NCBI GenBank assembly: GCA_947523045.1
Contig: CANNUR010000198.1
Location: 1-5,667 of the forward strand
DNA from: an uncultured Prosthecobacter sp.
GTDB lineage: Bacteria > Verrucomicrobiota > Verrucomicrobiia > Verrucomicrobiales > Verrucomicrobiaceae
DNA: 5,667 nucleotides
Direction of reading: 5' to 3'
In this document: positions 1-5,667 of the stretch, one piece after another
Layout of the letters: every line of letters starts with the position of its first letter
How positions within the stretch are numbered: the first letter of the stretch is position 1
The notes under the pieces: model-generated
Databases searched by the model: none
What the model was told of the DNA's origin: nothing
The model's input: only the letters and a program-made list of their open reading frames with translations
Program-made: the position numbers and the translations under genes

Positions 1-165
1 CTGATCGGCTTCCTCATCACCGCCGCGGTGATCTTCTTCGTCATCGTCAAACCCGCCAACCGGCTGATGGCGCTGATGCGCAAGGAGGAGGCCGCGGCGC
101 CGCCACCGCCGCCGCCGGCCGAGGTGCAGTTGCTCACGGAAATCCGTGACCTGCTCAAGAAGTGA
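1..165 (+). CDS. mscL: Large-conductance mechanosensitive channel MscL, C-terminal part (5' end outside window)
   Basis: MscL is a homopentameric inner-membrane channel that opens under membrane tension and releases solutes during hypo-osmotic shock. Only the last 54 residues are present. Residues 1-17 are a hydrophobic helix (starting LIGFLITAAVIFF) matching the second transmembrane segment. A short basic/acidic stretch follows (RLMALMRKEE), then a linker with six consecutive prolines (residues 34-39). The end, LLTEIRDLLKK, is the family's typical cytoplasmic C-terminal helix; the E. coli protein has the same LLTEIRDLLK near its end. The TGA stop is at 163-165. The gene converges on the proline-rich gene with 6 nt between the two stop codons. 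A 6-bp stem with a 3-nt loop (159-173) spans both stops but has no T tract, so I do not call it a terminator. The pore-forming first helix and the start lie outside the window. Confidence 0.93.
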   Translation: MIGFLITAAVIFFVIVKPANRLMALMRKEEAAAPPPPPPAEVQLLTEIRDLLKK

Positions 166-171
166 CCCACT

Positions 172-1077
172 TCAGGGCACTTCGAAGACCTTTTGGGTCG
201 TCGGATCCAGCGCAAGTGAACCGCTGCTCAGGCCGGTGACATCCAGCTCCTGGTAGGGCGGATACGGACTGACCACCCGCCCCGGTTTGTTGGTGCGCTT
301 GCCCTTGAGGAAGGCGCCACCACTGGGGGCCGACTCGGATTTCTTTTCGGGCGTGGACGGTGGCGGTGCATCGGCCACCTGCTTGCTCGCCGGCTTCGGC
401 TCCTGTCGCGGTGGCGACTCCACCACGGGCTTGGAAGGCGCGGACTTGGCGGTGCCCGACTTCGTGGCGGCCGCGCTCGACGGCGGCGCATCGGCCTTCG
501 ATTTCTTGGGCGCCGTCACGGCCGGTGGCTGACTGCGGGTCGGCGGCCGGGCGATTGGCTGCGACTGGCTTCGCGATGGCGCCGGGGTGGAACTGCGCGG
601 AGCCGGCGGTTCCTCATAGCGGGGCGCGGCCTCCTGACGCGGGGGCGCCCCGTAACGCGGCGGGTTCTGAGGAGGCACCTGGTAAGAAGGCGGGGGCATC
701 GGTGGCTGAGCCCCGCGCGGCGGATAGCCGGAAGGCGGCTGATCAAGGCTGCGACCGGCCCCAGGCGGTGGGTAACCGCCCTGCGGTGGGTAGCCGCGCG
801 GCGGGGCGTCGCCATAAAACACGCGACGGAACATGTCGCCAAACTTGCGTCCAAAGGTGGGCAGGAACTCCATCGGACTCACGTAGTAGCTGGACGGCGG
901 CGGCGGCGGTGGCGGTGGAGCCGGGGGGCGCGTGCCCGGCGGCGGATAGCCGGGCGGCGTCTGGTACTGCGGCGGCGGCACATAGGTCGGCGCCTGCTGC
1001 GCGCGCAGGGTGGCGACGGGCACCAGGGTGGCCAGGCCGGCGACGGCCAGACAGTTCAACACAGGTCGCGTCTTCAT
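172..1077 (-). CDS. Secreted proline-rich protein of unknown function
   Basis: I do not recognise a named family. The 301-residue product starts with a clear signal peptide: basic MKTR, a hydrophobic core to about residue 23, and a likely cleavage after LRA (residue 26). It should therefore be exported across the inner membrane; no lipobox or later membrane helix is visible. The mature part is low-complexity: 76 of 301 residues are proline, with four GYPP motifs (43, 95, 101, 117) and an eight-proline run (54-61). A non-repetitive, aromatic/basic island lies at about 64-90 (SYYVSPMEFLPTFGRKFGDM onward). A Ser/Lys/Ala/Pro-rich spacer covers about 160-260. The C-terminal block, about 267-301, is ordered-looking and proline-poorer (SPYPPYQELDVTG, then DPTTQKVFEVP). 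The architecture suggests a periplasmic or cell-surface spacer protein with a short folded C-terminal module; that is inference. The ATG start gives the full signal peptide. No Shine-Dalgarno is seen. Confidence 0.85.
   Translation of the reverse strand: MKTRPVLNCLAVAGLATLVPVATLRAQQAPTYVPPPQYQTPPGYPPPGTRPPAPPPPPPPPSSYYVSPMEFLPTFGRKFGDMFRRVFYGDAPPRGYPPQGGYPPPGAGRSLDQPPSGYPPRGAQPPMPPPSYQVPPQNPPRYGAPPRQEAAPRYEEPPAPRSSTPAPSRSQSQPIARPPTRSQPPAVTAPKKSKADAPPSSAAATKSGTAKSAPSKPVVESPPRQEPKPASKQVADAPPPSTPEKKSESAPSGGAFLKGKRTNKPGRVVSPYPPYQELDVTGLSSGSLALDPTTQKVFEVP
895..918 (-). repeat. CCN trinucleotide tract encoding eight prolines
   Basis: Eight consecutive proline codons (residues 54-61 of the proline-rich protein) appear on the plus strand as a GGC/GGT run. 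Because the unit is three bases, slippage here would change the length of the proline run without breaking the frame. Runs of this length are known to stall ribosomes unless elongation factor P is active. Confidence 0.8.
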
Positions 1078-1088
1078 GTGATTAAGGT

Positions 1089-1116
1089 TTCTTAAATTCT
1101 TGGTCTTTCAAGACAA
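1089..1116 (-). promoter_or_regulatory. Weak candidate promoter for the proline-rich gene
   Basis: On the minus strand a TTGTCT hexamer (1111-1116) lies 16 nt upstream of TAAGAA (1089-1094), in an AT-rich pocket (1080-1120) of an otherwise GC-rich region. The predicted start of transcription would be only a few bases before the ATG at 1077, giving an almost leaderless mRNA. An imperfect palindrome (TTGGTCTT / AAGACAA, plus strand 1100-1116) overlaps the -35 and could be an operator. Both calls are by eye and the -10 match is poor. Confidence 0.25.
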
Positions 1117-1192
1117 TTCTTGCCGGGCGGCGCGTGCCCCCCTTCCTGGATTCCGACGTCATGCGCCGCGTTTTTGTTCAGCCGTGAGGTCT

Positions 1193-2053
1193 TCAGCCGC
1201 CCATCAGCCGCGCCAGCCAGGCACGACCAAGGTGGTGCAGCAGGATCCAGGCCTTGCGCAGCGGGTGCAGGCGGCAGCGCTCCTCGAAGACCGGATAACG
1301 CTGCCGATGCAGTTTCTCGAGAATCTCGCGATAGACCTGCGCCATCATGCGCGCGGGCAGCAGGGCGGTGCGATCAGCGACCGGCAGTACCGCCTCGGCC
1401 GCTTCAAAGAGCAGACGCGCGCGCTCGTATTCGAAGTCCATGAGGGCGATGAAGCCCGGCCCGGATCGACCTTCCAGCACCTCCGATTCGCTGACCCCGA
1501 AGCGTCGCAGATCCTCCAGCGGCAGGTAGATGCGCCCACTCTCACGCGCATCCTGACCGACGTCGCGCAGGATGTTGGTCAATTGCAGCGCGTAGCCGAG
1601 TTGCACCGCATAATCGCGCGAGGCCGGCTGCGTGCAGCCAAAGATCTCGGCACTGACCAGACCGACCACCGAAGCCACCTTGTAGCAGTAGCCCAACAGC
1701 TCCTCATAGGTCGAGTAGCGCACGCGGCCGAGATCGCTGGCCACGCCGTCGATGATCTCGACCAGCCAATCGCGCGGAAAGCCGTAGCGCACGGGCAGCT
1801 GCACCACCTCCTCAAGCACCGGATCACCCTCGCCGCGAGCCTCGATGACCGCATGCCGCCAGCCGTCCAGCCTAACCGCACGTTCGACAGGGGACGAGCC
1901 CGGGTCGTCGGCAAGATCGTCGACCACACGGCAGAAGGCGTAAAAGCTCGTCATGTCACGACGACGCGCGGCAGGCAGACAGGCAAGCGCCAGGGCGAGA
2001 TTCGACTTCGCCTTGCGGGCGATCTCTGCGGGAGTGGACGCGGGTTCAGACAT
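1193..2053 (-). CDS. Squalene/phytoene synthase family protein (HpnD/CrtB-like)
   Basis: Enzymes of this family join two prenyl diphosphates head to head (two farnesyl diphosphates to presqualene diphosphate or squalene, or two geranylgeranyl diphosphates to phytoene), feeding hopanoid or carotenoid synthesis. The 286-residue product has the usual length and both Mg-diphosphate-binding Asp motifs. The first is FYAFCRVVDDLADD (residues 37-50) and the second is LTNILRDVGQDARESGRIYL (158-177). The conserved middle YCYKVASVVGLVSAEIFG lies at 122-139. The IDGVASDL stretch (101-108) resembles the hopanoid-type HpnD enzymes, but substrate cannot be decided from sequence alone and no hpnC, hpnE or crt partner is adjacent. 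I chose the ATG at 2051-2053. The frame opens 14 codons earlier, after an in-frame TAG at 2093-2095, and a TTG at 2072-2074 would add seven residues. Neither start has a Shine-Dalgarno. Transcribed divergently from dnaA, with 115 nt to the next gene downstream. Confidence 0.92.
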   Translation of the reverse strand: MSEPASTPAEIARKAKSNLALALACLPAARRRDMTSFYAFCRVVDDLADDPGSSPVERAVRLDGWRHAVIEARGEGDPVLEEVVQLPVRYGFPRDWLVEIIDGVASDLGRVRYSTYEELLGYCYKVASVVGLVSAEIFGCTQPASRDYAVQLGYALQLTNILRDVGQDARESGRIYLPLEDLRRFGVSESEVLEGRSGPGFIALMDFEYERARLLFEAAEAVLPVADRTALLPARMMAQVYREILEKLHRQRYPVFEERCRLHPLRKAWILLHHLGRAWLARLMGG

Positions 2054-2204
2054 GAAAGAGACAGCTTTCGACAACGGGCCGGCGGCGAACTTCTAGAAAC
2101 GGCCAAAGCACGCCTCTGGCAAGCCCAATCGCGGCCAGCCACCCTGGAATTCAAGAACCATGCCAGCCTGCGCTTGCACACAAAAAAAGCCACTTGCCAA
2201 CAGC

Positions 2205-2236
2205 TTGTACACCGGTTGTTCACGGGCTTGTTCACG
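2205..2236 (+). promoter_or_regulatory. Cluster of three DnaA-box-like 9-mers
   Basis: TTGTACACC (2205-2213), TTGTTCACG (2216-2224) and TTGTTCACG (2228-2236) lie on the same strand with start-to-start spacing of 11 and 12 bp, about one helical turn, which suits cooperative DnaA binding. Against the GC-genome variant TTGTNCACA, each matches at every position but the last. Additional weaker matches are TTGCACACA (2174-2182, plus strand) and CGATTCACA on the minus strand (2319-2327). The third box sits inside a 5-bp inverted repeat CGGGC/GCCCG (2223-2240). Confidence 0.55.
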
Positions 2237-2317
2237 CCCGCCTCAAATGTCTTCAAAAATTCCACAGCCGCGTGGAACAATTGGCGCGGAAAGTTTCAAA
2301 AAGAAGTGAAGATTCTC

Positions 2318-2347
2318 TTGTGAATCGTGGCGCTTTCGTCATACAGA
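2318..2347 (+). promoter_or_regulatory. Weak candidate dnaA promoter
   Basis: TTGTGA (2318-2323) is followed after 18 nt by TACAGA (2342-2347) inside the AT-rich segment upstream of dnaA. The -35 overlaps a reverse-strand DnaA-box-like site (2319-2327), which would fit DnaA autorepression. If real, the transcript would begin near 2354 and carry a leader of roughly 95 nt containing the 2373-2402 hairpin. The -10 hexamer is only a half match, so this is tentative. Confidence 0.25.
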
Positions 2348-2372
2348 AAGGCAGATTTCAAAAACAAATTTC

Positions 2373-2402
2373 CGGCGCTGATTCCGCCCTGAATCAGCGC
2401 CG
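2373..2402. terminator. Perfect 12-bp inverted repeat between candidate oriC and dnaA (terminator- or attenuator-like)
   Basis: CGGCGCTGATTC (2373-2384) and GAATCAGCGCCG (2391-2402) are perfectly complementary around the 6-nt loop CGCCCT. Downstream on the plus strand is TCTTTGT, a poor T tract. On the minus strand the stem is followed by GAAATTTGTTTTTG, which is T-rich. It could therefore stop transcripts arriving antisense through dnaA and insulate the origin, act as a leader attenuator for dnaA, or serve as a protein-binding palindrome. Its end is 47 nt before the dnaA ATG. The structure is certain; the role is inference. Confidence 0.55.
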
Positions 2403-2449
2403 TCTTTGTCCCCCTCCCGACAACCGCCCGCAGCCTCAACACCCAGACC

Positions 2450-3925
2450 ATGGAGAACCATCCCGATGCCATTCCTCTCACTCCACCTGCCAACGGCCAA
2501 GGCCACCCCGCTCAGCCTGAATTCACCCTGCTAGAATCCGCCGGCTGGGAGCAGATCTGCGAGATCCTCCGTCGCAAGCTCGGCGAAGACAATTTCAGCC
2601 GCTGCTTCTCCGGCACGCGGGCGCGCATTGAGGACGGCCAGCGCCTGATCATCTCGGTGCCGAATCCGATTCACCAGCTCTGGATCGAAAGCAATTTTGA
2701 GGGCATCCTCAACGACGCCGCAGCCGAGGTGCTCGGCACAGCCGCACGCATCGAGTTCAGCGTCGCCAGCGAACCGGTTGCCTTCCCGACGACCAGCAAG
2801 TCGCCGGCAGTCAAGGCCGCGCGCGGCCCGCTGCCGACGCTCGACCGCGCCTCACCCCATGTGGCGGTGGCTGAACCGCTGGCGCCGCGCACTCTTGCGG
2901 AGGCCGGCCTCAACCCGAAGTACACCTTCGACAGCTTCGTGGTCGGCACCAACTGCAGCTATTCGGCGGCCGTCGCCCGCGCGGTGGCGGAAAAGCCCGG
3001 CCGCATCTACAACCCGCTCTTCCTCTACGGCGCCACCGGCCTGGGCAAGACCCACCTCATGCAGGCCATCGGCCAGGAGGTGCTCATGCGCAAAAAGCGC
3101 GCGGTCGTCCGCTACGTCACCTCGGAACAGTTCACCAACGAGTTCGTCGAGTCGATCAAGAAGCAGAACTTCGCCCAGTTCCGCCAGAAGTACCGCAAGG
3201 TCGACGTCCTGCTGATCGACGACGTCCACTTCTTTGGCGGCAAGGACAGCACCCAGGAGGAATTCTTCCACACCTTCAACGAGCTGTTCAACAACGCCCG
3301 CCAGATTGTCCTGGCCAGCGACCGCCCGCCGGCGGAGATGAAGAACCTGGAAAGTCGCCTGGTCTCGCGCTTTGACTGGGGTCTCACCACCCAGATTCAG
3401 ACTCCTGACCTCGAGACGCGCACCGCCATTCTCCGCCACAAAATGGCCGGCTTCAACGTCACCCTGCCCCCTTGGATCATCGAGTTCATCGCCCAGCGTG
3501 TGCGCACCAACGTGCGCAAGCTCGAGGGCGCCCTGATGCGCGTGGCCGCCCACGTCTCGCTCGAGGGCAACCTTGAGACCGAATCGGCGCTGTCCGCCTT
3601 CCTGCACGACGTCATCGAGGACGAACCGGCCAAGTCGATCACCGTCGACCGTGTCCAGCGCACGGTGGCGACCCACTACGACCTGCGCGTCAGCGATCTC
3701 ACCGGGCCGCGCCGTCCCAAAAACATCGCCGAGGCCCGCCAGGTCGCCATGTACCTCACCCGCCAGATGGTGCGCCTGCCCCTGGTCCAAATCGGTGAGG
3801 AATTCGGCGGCCGCGACCACGGCACCGTCATCCACGCCTGCAAGGTCGTCTCCCAGCGCATGAGCAAGGCCGACGACTTCCGCGCCATGGTCGACGGCAT
3901 CAGCGCCCGCCTGCTCGACGCCTGA
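2450..3925 (+). CDS. dnaA: Chromosomal replication initiator protein DnaA
   Basis: DnaA binds DnaA boxes at oriC, assembles as an ATP-bound filament, opens the duplex and helps load the DnaB helicase; it also regulates its own gene. The 491-residue protein has all four domains. Domain I is about 33-97 (WEQICEILRRKLGEDNF onward). Domain II is a variable Pro/Ala-rich linker, about 105-150. Domain III is the AAA+ ATPase (about 157-375). Domain IV is the DNA-binding part (about 395-491). Visible motifs are Walker A GATGLGKTH (194-202), Walker B VLLIDDVHFF (253-262), sensor I IVLASDRPP (286-294), the Arg-finger segment LESRLVSRFDWGL (300-312), sensor II NVRKLEGAL (354-362) and the signature GGRDHGTVIHACK (453-465). 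The last has Gly where E. coli has the first Thr of HTT. The ATG is preceded by a C/A-rich leader with no Shine-Dalgarno, but the next in-frame Met would remove much of domain III. Downstream gapA has its own promoter-like sequence. Confidence 0.98.
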   Translation: MENHPDAIPLTPPANGQGHPAQPEFTLLESAGWEQICEILRRKLGEDNFSRCFSGTRARIEDGQRLIISVPNPIHQLWIESNFEGILNDAAAEVLGTAARIEFSVASEPVAFPTTSKSPAVKAARGPLPTLDRASPHVAVAEPLAPRTLAEAGLNPKYTFDSFVVGTNCSYSAAVARAVAEKPGRIYNPLFLYGATGLGKTHLMQAIGQEVLMRKKRAVVRYVTSEQFTNEFVESIKKQNFAQFRQKYRKVDVLLIDDVHFFGGKDSTQEEFFHTFNELFNNARQIVLASDRPPAEMKNLESRLVSRFDWGLTTQIQTPDLETRTAILRHKMAGFNVTLPPWIIEFIAQRVRTNVRKLEGALMRVAAHVSLEGNLETESALSAFLHDVIEDEPAKSITVDRVQRTVATHYDLRVSDLTGPRRPKNIAEARQVAMYLTRQMVRLPLVQIGEEFGGRDHGTVIHACKVVSQRMSKADDFRAMVDGISARLLDA

Positions 3926-3953
3926 GCCGGCGGCACCCCGCCCCCGTCCGCAG

Positions 3954-5086
<1,133 letters not shown>

Positions 5087-5092
5087 CCCCGG

Positions 5093-5112
5093 GGCCGCTG
5101 AAGACAGCGGCC
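5093..5112 (+). terminator. Hairpin 7 nt after the gapA stop codon
   Basis: GGCCGCTG (5093-5100) pairs perfectly with CAGCGGCC (5105-5112) around the tetraloop AAGA, followed by TTCTC. The 8-bp GC stem and position fit an intrinsic terminator for gapA, but the T tract is short; it may instead protect the 3' end of the mRNA. Confidence 0.6.
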
Positions 5113-5124
5113 TTCTCAGCTTCG

Positions 5125-5157
5125 GAAGACCGGGCGGGCGCCAGCCCCCCGGTCTTC
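5125..5157 (+). terminator. Second, stronger terminator hairpin between convergent gapA and sulfatase genes
   Basis: GAAGACCGGG (5125-5134) pairs perfectly with CCCGGTCTTC (5148-5157). Inside it GGGC/GCCC (5136-5139 / 5144-5147) extends the stem by 4 bp past one bulged C, leaving a 4-nt loop. On the plus strand it is followed by TTCATTTCTT, a moderately T-rich tail, so it should mainly terminate gapA transcripts. The minus-strand tail (CCGAAGCTG) is not T-rich, but the hairpin begins directly after the sulfatase stop and may cap that mRNA too. Confidence 0.7.
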
Positions 5158-5158
5158 T

Positions 5159-5667
5159 TCATTTCTTGCGCTGGCGCATCTGCTCAAAGGTCCAGGCCCG
5201 CTCCGGATTCATGCGCTCGCGATCCTCAGCCGTCGGGCCGCCGCCAAACTGGCGCCAGAACAGCTCGGCAAAGGGATTCAGTTCCGGCCCGCGCGCCTGC
5301 TCATGCAGGTCGGCCTGACCGGCCAGCGACGCCCACCAGGCCTCGTACTCGGCCCGCAGCGCCCGCACCACCTCGGGCTTCTCGGCGGCCAGATCGTGTT
5401 CCTGGGCCGGGTCCTCGACCAGGTCAAAGAGCTGCCAGCCCGCCGCGGCAGCCGGCTGGCCCTTGCGCGCCGGCTGGGCGGCGCTGACCAGCTGGTAGCG
5501 ACTGTTGCGCACGCTGGCGTTGCGCTCCTTGGCCTGCTGATAATCGCTGCCCTTGGGCCAGCGGCCGACATGGCTGAACAGGTGGCGGTCCGGCCACGCC
5601 GTGGCGGGATTCTCCAGCAGCGGCAGCAGGCTGCGTCCCTCGGCCTGGCGCTCAGCCGCCTCCGGCA
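5159..5667 (-). CDS. Sulfatase (arylsulfatase-type), C-terminal part; N-terminus outside window
   Basis: The reading frame is open from the right edge of the window to the TGA at 5159-5161, giving 168 residues. Family-typical C-terminal features are, in order: GRSLLPLLENP (10-20), FSHVGRWPKGSD (30-41), the SVRNSRYQLV strand (51-60), and the block WQLFDLVEDPAQEHDLAAEK (77-96) that closely resembles the YDL..DP.E..DLA pattern of many sulfatases. These are followed by EYEAWW (106-111) and a tail with NPFAELFWRQFGGGP (130-144). Such enzymes hydrolyse sulfate esters, often of sulfated polysaccharides, and are often exported; they are especially numerous in Verrucomicrobiota and Planctomycetota. 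The catalytic CxPxR motif (site of formylglycine), the metal ligands and any signal peptide lie outside the window, so activity, subfamily and location cannot be judged. An internal GTG at 5510-5512 is not a credible start, since homology-like sequence continues upstream. Confidence 0.88.
   Translation of the reverse strand, partial: PEAAERQAEGRSLLPLLENPATAWPDRHLFSHVGRWPKGSDYQQAKERNASVRNSRYQLVSAAQPARKGQPAAAAGWQLFDLVEDPAQEHDLAAEKPEVVRALRAEYEAWWASLAGQADLHEQARGPELNPFAELFWRQFGGGPTAEDRERMNPERAWTFEQMRQRKK

Larger units (their letters stand above)
2174..2372. other. oriC: Candidate replication origin (oriC) / dnaA control region
   Basis: The interval between the synthase start (2053) and dnaA (2450) has no credible gene. 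Its right-hand part has origin-like features. There is a cluster of DnaA-box-like 9-mers (2174-2236). The segment 2291-2370 contains 28 G/C in 80 bases (35% G+C) and could serve as the unwinding element, flanked by GC-rich coding DNA. TTCAAAAA occurs three times (2252-2259, 2295-2302, 2357-2364). A 6-bp inverted repeat TTCCAC/GTGGAA lies at 2260-2277. Many bacteria place oriC next to dnaA, so position supports this. The alternative is that these boxes only mediate DnaA autoregulation. The left part of the gap, 2054-2173, shows only an 8-bp palindrome TTCTAGAA (2091-2098) and no convincing promoter for the synthase. Confidence 0.5.

Noticed and set aside
159..173. Small hairpin GAAGTG/CACTTC over the convergent stop codons of mscL and the proline-rich gene
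   Set aside because: Only 6 bp with a 3-nt loop and no T tract on either side; too weak to call a terminator.
360..1085. A 241-codon plus-strand frame opposite the proline-rich gene
   Set aside because: Low-complexity Ala/Arg/Pro translation typical of GC-rich shadow frames; the minus strand has a proper signal peptide and start.
2054..2074. TTG start for the squalene/phytoene synthase, adding seven residues
   Set aside because: The ATG at 2051-2053 is a commoner start codon and neither has a Shine-Dalgarno; the extra residues show no family feature. It cannot be fully excluded.
2182..2209. Possible minus-strand terminator (AAGC/GCTT before TTTTTTT)
   Set aside because: The stem is only 4 bp around a 12-nt loop; the A/T run is more likely part of the AT-rich origin-like region.
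1100..2323. A 407-codon plus-strand open frame opposite the squalene/phytoene synthase
   Set aside because: It is the codon-register mirror of the synthase gene and runs on into the intergenic region without any domain or promoter. The minus-strand protein has both catalytic Asp motifs.
2296..2493. A 65-codon minus-strand frame between the candidate origin and dnaA
   Set aside because: It overlaps the dnaA start and the 12-bp hairpin, shows no leader signal and no recognisable motif; more likely chance.
3929..3942. GC stem GGCGG/CCGCC just after the dnaA stop
   Set aside because: A 5-bp stem without a T tract in GC-rich DNA is expected by chance.

Overview
The window is a GC-rich stretch of bacterial chromosome carrying six genes, two of them cut by the window edges. 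The best fit is the phylum Verrucomicrobiota, probably an Opitutales/Opitutaceae-like organism. This rests on the style of the DnaA, GapA and sulfatase proteins, on a sulfatase gene lying beside housekeeping genes, and on the A/C-rich leaders without Shine-Dalgarno sequences. It is recalled from family knowledge, not tested by any search.

Layout, left to right. 1-165 (+) is the C-terminal end of the mechanosensitive channel MscL. It converges, with only a 6-nt gap, on 172-1077 (-), a secreted, very proline-rich protein of unknown function. 1193-2053 (-) is a squalene/phytoene synthase family enzyme (head-to-head prenyl condensation, for hopanoid/squalene or carotenoid synthesis). A gene-free stretch of about 400 nt (2054-2449) then separates it from the divergently transcribed dnaA (2450-3925, +). 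gapA, the glycolytic GAPDH, follows on the same strand (4037-5086, +) behind its own promoter-like sequence and is closed by two strong hairpins. The window ends in the C-terminal part of a sulfatase on the opposite strand (5159-5667, -).

The most informative non-coding part is 2174-2402, directly upstream of dnaA. It holds three same-strand DnaA-box-like 9-mers at 11- and 12-bp spacing, weaker boxes on either side, an 80-bp segment of about 65% A+T, three copies of the 8-mer TTCAAAAA, and then a perfect 12-bp inverted repeat 47 nt before the dnaA start. Together this looks like a chromosomal replication origin (oriC) and/or the autoregulatory region of dnaA.

I see no mobile element, CRISPR array, tRNA, rRNA, toxin-antitoxin or defence module. 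The genes are otherwise ordinary housekeeping genes. The least understood items are the proline-rich exported protein with its distinctive C-terminal block, and the hairpin between the candidate origin and dnaA.
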